Shown here in pieces: positions 47,229 through 55,813 of a stretch of 64,000 nucleotides of DNA. Both the position numbers and the translations under genes were made by a program. The notes beneath the pieces were generated by a model that had not been told where the DNA came from, ran no database searches, and worked only from the letters and a program-made list of their open reading frames with translations. Source of the stretch: Acinetobacter tianfuensis. Its GTDB lineage: Bacteria; Pseudomonadota; Gammaproteobacteria; Pseudomonadales; Moraxellaceae. The stretch is from positions 39,945 to 103,944 of the forward strand of contig NZ_RAXV01000006.1 in assembly GCF_003611465.1 (NCBI RefSeq). Direction: 5' to 3'. Within the stretch, counting starts at the first letter, position 1; each line of letters starts with the position of its first letter.

Positions 47229-47555
47229 TTAAGGCTTAAGCACATAAGCCTGACTTTTCATACTGTCGCCATTTTCCAAATAAACAGTCACATTTGTACG
47301 CTCATATTCAGCACCTTCAAATTCATCCAATGCAGACCAATGCGAAGCTAAATTTTCAGATTGAAATACATAACCGCTCACCTCATCACCTTGAGAACTT
47401 AAGCGGATACCAGGACTGCCCAAAGCAGCACCCCAGCCGCTATTTTCCAAATGACCAAGAATATAGCCCTGCAGCCAAGTCCCGCCAATACCCTCCATTA
47501 CATGCGCATTCGGCTGCCCTAAACGCAAAGTGCCATATACAAATAAACTTTGCAT
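47229..47555 (-). CDS. Gamma-glutamylcyclotransferase-fold (AIG2/YtfP-like) protein
   Basis: A 108-residue protein of the GGCT-like fold. The signature loop is FVYGTLRLGQPNAHVM near 5-20. The likely catalytic Glu is in ALDEFEGAEYERTNVTVYLE near 76-95. The small size matches YtfP-type members, whose substrate is mostly unknown. ATG 47555 is chosen over GTG 47558 because AAGGGGA lies seven bases upstream. It begins 15 bases after the stop of the MetR-like gene and so is probably co-transcribed with it. Confidence 0.87.
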   Translation of the reverse strand: MQSLFVYGTLRLGQPNAHVMEGIGGTWLQGYILGHLENSGWGAALGSPGIRLSSQGDEVSGYVFQSENLASHWSALDEFEGAEYERTNVTVYLENGDSMKSQAYVLKP

Positions 47556-47569
47556 CACATAATCCCCTT

Positions 47570-48490
47570 TTATGCCGAATAATAACTATGACGCTTTTGC
47601 GAGAACTTCTCTAATTGCTTTAAGAAGCCTTCAAAATAACTTTTGTCACGCTCTTCAATACGAAAACCTGCATATAAAGTTCTGCGCAGTCCTTGTTCAG
47701 ACACACAATTTAGACGGCGTGATGTTACCCAGCCTTTTTGCTCATATTCATTCACGACCCAATCCGGCAGTGCGCCTATGCCGCGTCCGCTTGCAACAAG
47801 CTGAATCAGCATTTGCGTCAAGTCTGTAGTGCGGATAGATTTAGGTAAAATATTCGCAGGGATAAATAATTTCGCCATAATATCTAAACGGTGTTTATCC
47901 ACCGGATAGGTAATTAATGTTTCTTCTGCCAAGTCCTGCACAGTAATACTGTCCGCCCGCACCAATGGATGCGTATTCGACAGCACCAGTCTTGACTCAT
48001 ATTCAAAAATTGGGAAATATTCTATGCCCTTAAGCGCGATTGGATCTGCGGTAATCAGCAAGTCAAACTCGCCATTTTGCAAAAGCTCATGCGGGTTTGC
48101 TTCAAAACCTGAGGCAAAATCCAAATCCACATCAGGGTATTGCTGGCGGTAGACATTCAGCAAAGGCATCAGCCAGTCAAAACAGCTATGGCATTCTGAA
48201 GAAAATGTAATACGGCCTGTTTGCCCATGCACTATGCGGGTAATATCACTTTGTGCAATTTGCACCTGCGGCAGCACCTCATCGGCCAATTTCAGCAAAC
48301 GCTGCCCCGCATTAGAAAAAGTAACAGGGCGCGTACGGCGGTTAACCACCTCCACACCATACCAATGGTCTAATTCTTTCAATTGATGAGAAATAGCCGA
48401 CGGCGTTAAGCACAAATCATTAGCAGCCAAAACCAATGAACCATGCTCTCTCAGCGCTGTTAAAGTTTTTAAATGACGTATTTCCAACAT
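47570..48490 (-). CDS. metR: LysR-family regulator, MetR-like
   Basis: MetR activates methionine and one-carbon genes with homocysteine as co-regulator. About 306 residues from ATG 48490 (MLEIRHLKTLTALREHGSLV). The N-terminal helix-turn-helix is AANDLCLTPSAISHQLKELD near 23-42. The effector domain follows, with FSSECHSCFDWLMPLLNVYR near 96, which is characteristic of MetR. FDLLITADP and a C-terminal region with SGRGIGALPDWVV also fit. The 250-base gap upstream holds no recognisable methionine gene, so the regulon target is not visible. The symbol rests on similarity from memory. Confidence 0.8.
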   Translation of the reverse strand: MLEIRHLKTLTALREHGSLVLAANDLCLTPSAISHQLKELDHWYGVEVVNRRTRPVTFSNAGQRLLKLADEVLPQVQIAQSDITRIVHGQTGRITFSSECHSCFDWLMPLLNVYRQQYPDVDLDFASGFEANPHELLQNGEFDLLITADPIALKGIEYFPIFEYESRLVLSNTHPLVRADSITVQDLAEETLITYPVDKHRLDIMAKLFIPANILPKSIRTTDLTQMLIQLVASGRGIGALPDWVVNEYEQKGWVTSRRLNCVSEQGLRRTLYAGFRIEERDKSYFEGFLKQLEKFSQKRHSYYSA

Positions 48491-48746
48491 AATGGCTCGT
48501 TCCCGCACTACGATAAGTAATTAAAAAAGGCCTATGAATGGCCTCTCTAATTGTCAATACTGAATATTACTCATCTTAACATATATTAAAATAATTATAT
48601 TCAGCATTAAATTTACAACGCTGAAAAATACAACAGCCCCCTAATGTGAAGAAAAAATGCCGCAAATATAAACAGCAAAACCACCGTCTTCAAAAACGGT
48701 GATACCCCAGCACATCGGAAATGCCCCCACAGCCAAAGTATAAAAA

Positions 48747-49733
48747 CTAAAGCTCTGGCAGTTTCTTTCCGCAGTGCGGGCAATATTCATATTGCTCACG
48801 CTCCCGTTTCAGCGCCTCCTCTCTCTGCTCACGCATCAGCTGCAGTAAAATATTCTGCGTTTGCTCTTTATTCAGCCCAACGTCTTTTCGGATTTCTTCA
48901 ATTTTGTCTTGATCAATAGCCAAATCAATTTCAGAATGAAGCAGCAGTTCCCTAAACCGCAACTCCATAAATTGCTTGCGCTGTTCCAGCTCGTTCGCCA
49001 AACCATTGGCCAAAATACCCGCTGGAAGCGCCGCCAGTCCAACACCTAAAATCGTAATCAGCGCCCCTAAAAAACGCCCTAATGGCGTAATTGGCGTGAC
49101 ATCTCCATAGCCTACAGTGGTTAACGTAACCACAGCCCACCACATCGCAGCAGGAATAGAGGTAAAAACTTGCGGCTGCGCTTTACTTTCCACTACATAA
49201 ATGCAGGCTGCAGCCATCACAATCATAATACTAAGAATAAAAATAACAGCTTGAAATGAGCCCTTCTCACGTTCAATAACCCTGAGCAAAATTTGCAGTG
49301 AAATAAAATAGCGCGTGAGTTTCAGCAGCCTTAATAAGCGCAAAATTCGTAAAAAGCGTAAATCTATAGGTACAAAGAAGTTGATATATGCTGGCAGAAT
49401 AGCTAACAAATCAATTACTGCACCGCCGCTTTTAATCCATTTCAGCCGATTTTTCCAGCCAGATTCAAAAGGTTCTTTTTCAGCAATCGACCAAAAACGC
49501 AGCAGATATTCTGCACTGAAGATAATGATGGAAATGTGTTCAAAGGTATCAAAGAAAAAACGGTAAGATTGATAAATATCATTAACTGATTCCAGCAATA
49601 CCGCAGCAGCATTGCCTAAAATCAACAGAATCAGAAAATAATTGACCGCCCGGCTAAAAGCCGTTTCATAGTCGTCATTATGTAAATTATTGTAGACAAA
49701 CTTTCGCAGCGTATACCAAGCTGTCAATGCCAT
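48747..49733 (-). CDS. Voltage-gated-type potassium channel (ion transporter)
   Basis: A 328-residue six-helix channel subunit. An S4-like segment with regularly spaced Arg, DLRFLRILRLLRLLKLTRYF, is near 120-140. The pore loop has the K+ selectivity filter in VVTLTTVGYGDVTPITPLGR near 200-220. The cytoplasmic C-terminus is a charged coiled-coil-like region with KEQTQNILLQLMREQREEAL, ending in YCPHCGKKLPEL, a CxxC half zinc knuckle. ATG 49733 is used; the frame extends three codons to a TTG. It appears solitary. Confidence 0.9.
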   Translation of the reverse strand: MALTAWYTLRKFVYNNLHNDDYETAFSRAVNYFLILLILGNAAAVLLESVNDIYQSYRFFFDTFEHISIIIFSAEYLLRFWSIAEKEPFESGWKNRLKWIKSGGAVIDLLAILPAYINFFVPIDLRFLRILRLLRLLKLTRYFISLQILLRVIEREKGSFQAVIFILSIMIVMAAACIYVVESKAQPQVFTSIPAAMWWAVVTLTTVGYGDVTPITPLGRFLGALITILGVGLAALPAGILANGLANELEQRKQFMELRFRELLLHSEIDLAIDQDKIEEIRKDVGLNKEQTQNILLQLMREQREEALKREREQYEYCPHCGKKLPEL

Positions 49734-49836
49734 AGCAGTCAAATTTATATGAGAAATGATGCATCAGTTTAACTGATGCATCATCAAAATAAATCCAGCA
49801 GCCTCAGCATTTATCTCATTTATGCAGCGCCTCAAA

Positions 49837-51552
49837 TCACTCTACAAACAGCAGCGCCAGCCGCACTTGATCATATCCCATACGCGGGGCAGTCAGCTCA
49901 ACAATTGGACGCAGTTTAATGCTGCCGTCATCATTGAAATTTTCAGCATCATTGCGCTTGGTTAAACGCTTATAAATTTTGCGTACTTGCTCTACCGTTT
50001 CCTCACCTGGATTTGCTACAGAAATATCCAAGCCTTGTTCCTTTTGCAAGCGGCCCAAATGATTAATAATTGTAGCAGGCGTTAAACCGCGTTCAACAGC
50101 AATGTCTGAAATTTCATAACCCTCTTCAAATAAAGCGCGGGTTTCATCTAAGGTTGCAGATGCATAGTTTTGCTTCCCGCCGCTTCTCGCAATTTTCTTT
50201 TCATTGCGCTCAATTTCATATTCATTCAGCGTGCCGCCGCAGTGACGGATAAATGCTTTATGCTGCGCCGTTAAATCAATATCTGCAAATTGATTTTCTG
50301 CTTCTGCAGACAACTCTTGAAAGCGGCGGTCTGCTTTAATCGCTAAACTATCCAGCTCAAGCGCCTGCTCATTAAAACCTAGCAGACGTAAGCCCTGCAG
50401 CGCTTTTAAGCGTGACAGCGCCACATAGCCCTGACCTTTTTCAAAAGTATGCGACAGATTAATTTCTGCAGCTTCCAAAGTCATGCCTTGTGATTTATGA
50501 ATGGTGATTGCCCATGCCAAACGAAGCGGAATTTGCTGAAAACTGGCAATAGTTTTGCCTTCATCATTATCGACCGACCACGTTTCAGGTTCAACAATTA
50601 AGGTCGTGCCATCTGTCAGTTTGACCTTCGGCAAGATGCCAAATTCATCATCTTCCTCAAAACCAATTACTTCGCCAAGACTGCCGTTGATATAACCCAT
50701 ATCAAAATTGTTTTTTACAAACATGACTTTGGCATTTTTCTTCAAACTTAAAGTTTCAGGCGCGCGTACAGAAGATTTTAAAGTTTCAATCAATTTGTCA
50801 TTGCCGTCACACTGCGCATCAAATTGTTTAGTTTCCTGCTCAATTTCATTTAAGTGCTTAAAGTTAATGCTGTCCACATCCATATTATGGGTGTACAAAC
50901 GGGTAAATGTGTCGCCAATGTCCTGATTGCGCGTATTGCGCAGCGCCTGCATATGCTCTTCAGTGATACTTTGCGCGCGAATGGCATTTAAAATATCATT
51001 CAGATAGTCATTGCCCTGACGGTGTTGTTCCGTCAAGTAACACACGCGGAATTTTGCTTCGACCCATGCTTCTGACATAAAGCAGAATTTGTCACGGTTA
51101 CGCTCTTCATTGCGCCCAACTGGCGGCAGCTGAAAAAAATCACCGGCTGCAATCACTTGCACCCCGCCAAAAGCCTCATCACTTTCTTTAAAATATTTTA
51201 GAACCTTATTCACCAAATTCAGCTGCTTGGCATGCAGCATTGAAATTTCATCAATGATCAGCACTTGGGCATTTTCTAAATGCTCTTTTAAGTATTTACG
51301 CTCTTTCATGCGTTTCAGTTCATCTTCTGAAATCGCATCTTTAATACCGATACCCGCCCATGTATGAATAGTCATGCCGTTCATATGCGTTGCTGCAATA
51401 CCCGTTGAAGCGGTAATAGCAACCGTGACTTTGCGTGCCTTCAGGTAGTTAATATACTGATTGAGCGTATAAGTTTTACCCGCACCTGCCGAACCTGTTA
51501 AAAATACATTTTCGCCAGCTTTTAATAACTTGAGTGCGGTTTCCTGCTTCAT
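49837..51552 (-). CDS. PIF1/RecD-like SF1 DNA helicase with C-terminal helix-turn-helix region
   Basis: A 571-residue helicase. Motif I is FLTGSAGAGKTYTLNQYI near 17-34, motif II VLIIDEISMLHAK near 95, motif III AAGDFFQLPPVG near 130. The C-terminal UvrD-like motifs are IPLRLAWAITIHKSQGMTLE and QGYVALSRLKALQGLRLLGF near 340-395. PIF1-type helicases unwind DNA 5' to 3' and help with replication stress. After residue about 430 there is an extra region with ATLDETRALFEEGYEISDIA and ERGLTPATIINHLGRLQ, a helix-turn-helix resembling the HTH_40 domain joined to some helicases. It is 87 bases downstream of the PcfJ-like gene. Confidence 0.87.
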   Translation of the reverse strand: MKQETALKLLKAGENVFLTGSAGAGKTYTLNQYINYLKARKVTVAITASTGIAATHMNGMTIHTWAGIGIKDAISEDELKRMKERKYLKEHLENAQVLIIDEISMLHAKQLNLVNKVLKYFKESDEAFGGVQVIAAGDFFQLPPVGRNEERNRDKFCFMSEAWVEAKFRVCYLTEQHRQGNDYLNDILNAIRAQSITEEHMQALRNTRNQDIGDTFTRLYTHNMDVDSINFKHLNEIEQETKQFDAQCDGNDKLIETLKSSVRAPETLSLKKNAKVMFVKNNFDMGYINGSLGEVIGFEEDDEFGILPKVKLTDGTTLIVEPETWSVDNDEGKTIASFQQIPLRLAWAITIHKSQGMTLEAAEINLSHTFEKGQGYVALSRLKALQGLRLLGFNEQALELDSLAIKADRRFQELSAEAENQFADIDLTAQHKAFIRHCGGTLNEYEIERNEKKIARSGGKQNYASATLDETRALFEEGYEISDIAVERGLTPATIINHLGRLQKEQGLDISVANPGEETVEQVRKIYKRLTKRNDAENFNDDGSIKLRPIVELTAPRMGYDQVRLALLFVE

Positions 51553-51638
51553 AAGACCTATACCATTAAAGAACCGCTATAGCCTACCGAGTTTTAAGCC
51601 AAAAGTTAAGCTTCATCCTCCAGAGTCTGACGCGCATC

Positions 51639-53666
51639 TTACAAATCAAGCCGTTTTTTTCGTTTTTGGTTTTGCCAGAAAATAAATCTTTTCGCCCGCT
51701 CAATTGCTTGAGCCTCTGCTTTTTCATTGTTAGGATATTCCAGCTGATCATAATACAGCTCTCCGCCAAGCAGCATACAGCCAAGAGTCATTTGCGCAGC
51801 CGAACCTCGGGTAACATGAAATGCAGTATAATCACCTTCCACAATTCGATGAGCATAGCTGGCTGCTAAACAATGCCTGAATATTTTCGACTCTTCTATA
51901 ATGCGGTCGATTGATACCAGCTCTTCAAAATACCAGCCTTCAAAATCAATAAGACCATCTTCAGTGACCGCCTGCCATTGCTCACTAGCGCAGTCACGGC
52001 GCAGCTTAGACATAATCTCTTCTTTTTGAATATCATCATGCCAACGTGTTGCCTGCTGAAATAACCCTGCCCATGTTACCGTTTTTGGTACAGGTTTATT
52101 TTCTGCAAAATAAGCGCCCAAGTAATCCCGCACATAAGCATCGTAAATAGATTCCCTTACACGCTCATATTGCAAATAGAACAGCTGCCGAAAATCATCC
52201 AGCTGAATCCGATGGCGGCGCAATGTAAGATGAAAGTCGCGGTTTTGCTGATTTTCGACCCGTATAAAAGCCATAAGATCTGCAGGCAAATCCCTGCACA
52301 CCTTTTCTAAATGCTGCAAATAAGCCTGTATCACACGGCTTAAATTTAAGTACACACGCTTAAATGCTGTTTCATCTTCCGTGGCAATACTGCGCAGCAG
52401 CGCCATCCACTCATCCAAATATAAAATCGAATGGCTAATCGCAATACGGTTATCATCAATAGATTGTTTAGTACCTTGCAGCACAGCATGCGCATTTACA
52501 GGCCGGTCAAACCAGTGTTCCTGTATGGCTAGATCATGGCAACGGTATATAAACATACGCGCCGCAACATATTGAAAATACTGCAAAGCAGCCAATATCA
52601 TTTGCGGATGCTGCCGGCTGCTGTCAATAAAGCTCATAGCCGTGATGGCCACACGCACACTGCTGTGCTGTATATTTTCACTTACCCAGTCCGCAACTTC
52701 TGCAGATTGCCGATAAAGCCAATTCACAGCGCGTGTATTATCAAATAGCGGCAGCTTCGCAGCTTTTTTCTGCCAGACTTGCGTATTTGGCTGCAAAAAA
52801 TTTTGCTTATTTAAAATACTCTGCTGAGGCCAAACCTCACGGTGCATAATGCGCAAAAAGCCAAGCAAAGCAGGCTGGCCTGCAGCATGCGGAAACATCA
52901 ATAAAATATCATCACGATGCTCCTGCAATTCATGCAAATTAAAGCGCTCTTCAAAACACAGCGCCATAATACGGTAGACTTTTATATCTAAAAATTGCAC
53001 TGCCGTATAACAGAATTCATCCAAGCTTTCCATTAGCGGCTGTATGGGCAAAAACTCACCGTCAATCAGCAGCTCAAATTTAAACATTTGCTTAAACAGC
53101 TCTTTTACTTCTTCAGGCAAGGGTTTCGCCTGCCGTAAAAACTGCTGCAGCACGGGCGTTTTATACAGCTTTGCTTTTATCATCAAATGATCAGTAATTT
53201 CAGCCTGAACCTGCGTAATGCCCTGCAAAAAAGCCTCCGCACGGACTTCAACACAGCACCATTGATAAATTTGGTCGACAAGAAGCTGACGAATCTGCTG
53301 TGCTTTACTGCGCAGCAGCAAAGAATGCTGCGGCTTGCGGTCTCCCGTTAAAAAATACAGTTCATGCAGAAAAAAATCTTCCAAGGCTTCAGCATGCTGC
53401 CCTTCATGCATAAAGTTGAGCTGCATCAACGGCTGCGCAAGTATGGCTTTAAAGCCTTCAAACTTCGGAGTATTAAATTGAATGAAAAATAAATCGCCAG
53501 CCAAGCTAATACGCTGCAAGCTTTGATCAATCTTGAACATATTTTGAGTTGTGATATGGCTGACCAGCGCCAGCTGATCTGCATACAGCTGGTTTAAACT
53601 ATTTGAAATACGCAGCAGCTGCTTGGCAATCACACATAATGCGGCTGTATTTTGCTGATGATCCAT
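51639..53666 (-). CDS. Large protein with PcfJ-like C-terminal region
   Basis: A 675-residue protein, start ATG 53666 with GGAGG five bases before it. Most of the chain is helical, rich in Gln, Leu and aromatic residues, with no signal peptide or membrane helix. The last 110 residues, with RIIEESKIFRHCLAASYAHR and GDYTAFHVTRGSAAQMTLG, look like the PcfJ-like domain (first named from a conjugative plasmid protein), whose core is a conserved H-C pair before Y and a strand-rich end. The function of that domain is not known. The next gene on the same strand is a PIF1-like helicase, so a DNA-related role is conceivable. Moderate confidence in the domain call. Confidence 0.7.
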   Translation of the reverse strand: MDHQQNTAALCVIAKQLLRISNSLNQLYADQLALVSHITTQNMFKIDQSLQRISLAGDLFFIQFNTPKFEGFKAILAQPLMQLNFMHEGQHAEALEDFFLHELYFLTGDRKPQHSLLLRSKAQQIRQLLVDQIYQWCCVEVRAEAFLQGITQVQAEITDHLMIKAKLYKTPVLQQFLRQAKPLPEEVKELFKQMFKFELLIDGEFLPIQPLMESLDEFCYTAVQFLDIKVYRIMALCFEERFNLHELQEHRDDILLMFPHAAGQPALLGFLRIMHREVWPQQSILNKQNFLQPNTQVWQKKAAKLPLFDNTRAVNWLYRQSAEVADWVSENIQHSSVRVAITAMSFIDSSRQHPQMILAALQYFQYVAARMFIYRCHDLAIQEHWFDRPVNAHAVLQGTKQSIDDNRIAISHSILYLDEWMALLRSIATEDETAFKRVYLNLSRVIQAYLQHLEKVCRDLPADLMAFIRVENQQNRDFHLTLRRHRIQLDDFRQLFYLQYERVRESIYDAYVRDYLGAYFAENKPVPKTVTWAGLFQQATRWHDDIQKEEIMSKLRRDCASEQWQAVTEDGLIDFEGWYFEELVSIDRIIEESKIFRHCLAASYAHRIVEGDYTAFHVTRGSAAQMTLGCMLLGGELYYDQLEYPNNEKAEAQAIERAKRFIFWQNQKRKKRLDL

Positions 53667-53894
53667 CACTGCCTCCGCCTGCGTTATTCAAAAAAACCTA
53701 GGGGCTAAAATCCAATATAATAAATATTTTTCAAACGCTCCAGCAGTTTCGTTCCATCCATGAAGCAGATAAAATTAATAAATAAAAAATATGCACAAAA
53801 TATTGTTTAGCAAAATTATTTTTATAATTAAAAACTTAAAAACCAGTTTAAGAAAAATTAAAAATATGATTTATGAATACAAAAAGATTTGAAC

Positions 53895-54656
53895 TCACAT
53901 CCCATGATGCTGCTGACGGATTTCCCTCAGCAAATCTAAACCCTGATAAATGTCCTGTTGGATCTGCGTTCGAAAATTCTGCATTTGCTCAATATTTTCG
54001 ATCTGCATAATGCTTTGACGCGGCATAAACTGAAAATAAAACGGTACACGTTTAGGAATAGGCCGTTTAGGCAATGAAGGAATGACCTCACCATGACGCA
54101 GCAGCTTATCCAGCTTTGGCACTTTCAGTAAAGCCTGAAATGCTTTGCTGTTCACAATCGTGCTGGCATCAAAAGCAATGTCAAAAGCCTCATCACCGCC
54201 TAATGCGGCAAAAGGTACAATATCATACTGAAACTCTTGCGCCAGCTTTAAAAAACCATAACGCTGCTTCCAAATCAGCTGATAAGCCTCACCTTTGCGT
54301 TTTAGCACTTCACGGCCGCCACCCGGAAAAACCAATATAGAATAGCCCTGCTGCATCACACTGCGGACATATTCCTGCACCCCATCTACAGCGCCAAATT
54401 TTTTCACAATTTCACGCCAGAGCGGCAAATAAAAGTGGCTATGGTCCGCAATGCTGACCACAGCCACTTTATGTTCGTTATATAGATAATCAATAATCAT
54501 CGGCGCATCCAATACACCATAGATTGTATGATTGCCTACATACATTGCAGGTTTTGATACCTCGATATATTCCGTACCTAAAAAAGTAGGCGTGAAATAC
54601 ATTTTGGACAAAGCGCTAATGCGCTTTATCCATTTTGCATCATGCTCAACCTGCAA
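53895..54656 (-). CDS. Lysophospholipid acyltransferase-family protein
   Basis: Transfers acyl groups to a lysophospholipid or similar acceptor at the membrane. The 253 residues show the catalytic block as YVGNHTIYGVLDAPMI near 38-53, where H is followed after four residues by D only loosely (HTIYGVLD), so the HX4D motif is non-standard. The acceptor-binding FPGGGREVLKRKGEAY near 117 is well kept. It starts with TTG 54656, with TAAGG nine bases upstream, 12 bases after the FabH-like stop. That implies co-translation and a possible shared lipid pathway. The acceptor is unknown. Confidence 0.82.
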   Translation of the reverse strand: MQVEHDAKWIKRISALSKMYFTPTFLGTEYIEVSKPAMYVGNHTIYGVLDAPMIIDYLYNEHKVAVVSIADHSHFYLPLWREIVKKFGAVDGVQEYVRSVMQQGYSILVFPGGGREVLKRKGEAYQLIWKQRYGFLKLAQEFQYDIVPFAALGGDEAFDIAFDASTIVNSKAFQALLKVPKLDKLLRHGEVIPSLPKRPIPKRVPFYFQFMPRQSIMQIENIEQMQNFRTQIQQDIYQGLDLLREIRQQHHGM

Positions 54657-54667
54657 ATATGCTGGCC

Positions 54668-55783
54668 TTAAGCAGCATCATGCTTTTGCACAAGTATAGA
54701 ACCTACTGAATAGCCTGCGCCGAATGAGCAAAGCACGCCATACTCGCCATGGTTCACTTCGTTCGCTGTACGGTGTAATGCAATCATTACACCTGCAGAT
54801 GAGGTATTGGCAAATTCATCAAGAATAATTGGCACTAAATCAGGAGTTGCATGCTCCTTACCAACAACCAGCTTAAGAATCAATTCATTCATGCTGGCAT
54901 TGGCTTGATGTAACCAAAAACGCTTCACATCCGTTGCTGCAATTTTGTTGTCTTCCAATTGTTTCGTGATCATTTTCGCGACTAATGGACAAACTTCTTT
55001 AAATACTTTACGGCCGTCTTGACGGAAACGGTTGTTGTCGATGTCTGCATCGACTTCACTCATATTTAAGTAACCGAAGTTGTTACGAATGTTGTTTGAG
55101 AACTGTGTAAACAGATCAATATCTAACACTTCAAAACCAGCTTTGGTTTCAGTTTCTTCAATAATCGATGCAGTTGCAACATCACCAAAAATGAAGTGGC
55201 AGTCACGCATACGGAAATCTGTGTGGCCAGACGTAATCTCAACGTTAACCAATAACACACGGCGGGCGCCTGATTTGATCGCATCATACGCTTGTTTGAT
55301 ACCGAAAGTTGCAGCTGAACATGCAACATTCATGTCATATGCATAGCCTTGAATACCCAATGCTGTTTGGATTTCAATCGCTACAGCAGGATAAGCCCGC
55401 TGAATATTTGAACATGACAAAATCACCACATCAATGTCTTCTGCAGTCACGCCTGCATTTTCCATCGCTTGTTTAGCTGCAGCAACACCCCATTCCGCTT
55501 GAAGAGAAATTTCATCATTTGGACGTTCATGAAGCACTGGGCGTAAACGGTTTGGATCTAGAATACCTCTTTTTTCAGCAACATAACGCGCTTTTACGCC
55601 CGATGCTTTTTCGATAAATTCGGCACTTGAACCACGAAGCGCTTCTAGCTCGCCTGCTTCAATTTTTTCAGCATTGTCGCTGTTGTACTGTTCCACATAA
55701 GCATTTAAAGCTTCAACTAACTCTTCGTTAGTAATTACGTCTTCTGGATGATAAAGACCTGTACCCGTAATGCGGATGCCCAT
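54668..55783 (-). CDS. Beta-ketoacyl-ACP synthase III-like (FabH-family) enzyme
   Basis: A 371-residue thiolase-fold condensing enzyme. The triad is Cys155 (in [11 protein letters not shown]), His292 (in [12 protein letters not shown]) and Asn326 (in [11 protein letters not shown]). It is longer than canonical FabH (about 317), with an N-terminal insertion around residues 30-85 ([20 protein letters not shown]). It therefore belongs to a side branch that may take acyl-CoA primers for fatty acid or other lipid synthesis. AAGGAG lies six bases before ATG 55783. It is paired with an acyltransferase downstream. I leave the symbol empty because the true fabH is usually in the fab cluster. Confidence 0.88.
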   Translation of the reverse strand: MGIRITGTGLYHPEDVITNEELVEALNAYVEQYNSDNAEKIEAGELEALRGSSAEFIEKASGVKARYVAEKRGILDPNRLRPVLHERPNDEISLQAEWGVAAAKQAMENAGVTAEDIDVVILSCSNIQRAYPAVAIEIQTALGIQGYAYDMNVACSAATFGIKQAYDAIKSGARRVLLVNVEITSGHTDFRMRDCHFIFGDVATASIIEETETKAGFEVLDIDLFTQFSNNIRNNFGYLNMSEVDADIDNNRFRQDGRKVFKEVCPLVAKMITKQLEDNKIAATDVKRFWLHQANASMNELILKLVVGKEHATPDLVPIILDEFANTSSAGVMIALHRTANEVNHGEYGVLCSFGAGYSVGSILVQKHDAA

Positions 55784-55813
55784 GTAAAACTCCTTTTTGA
55801 AATTACCTATATA

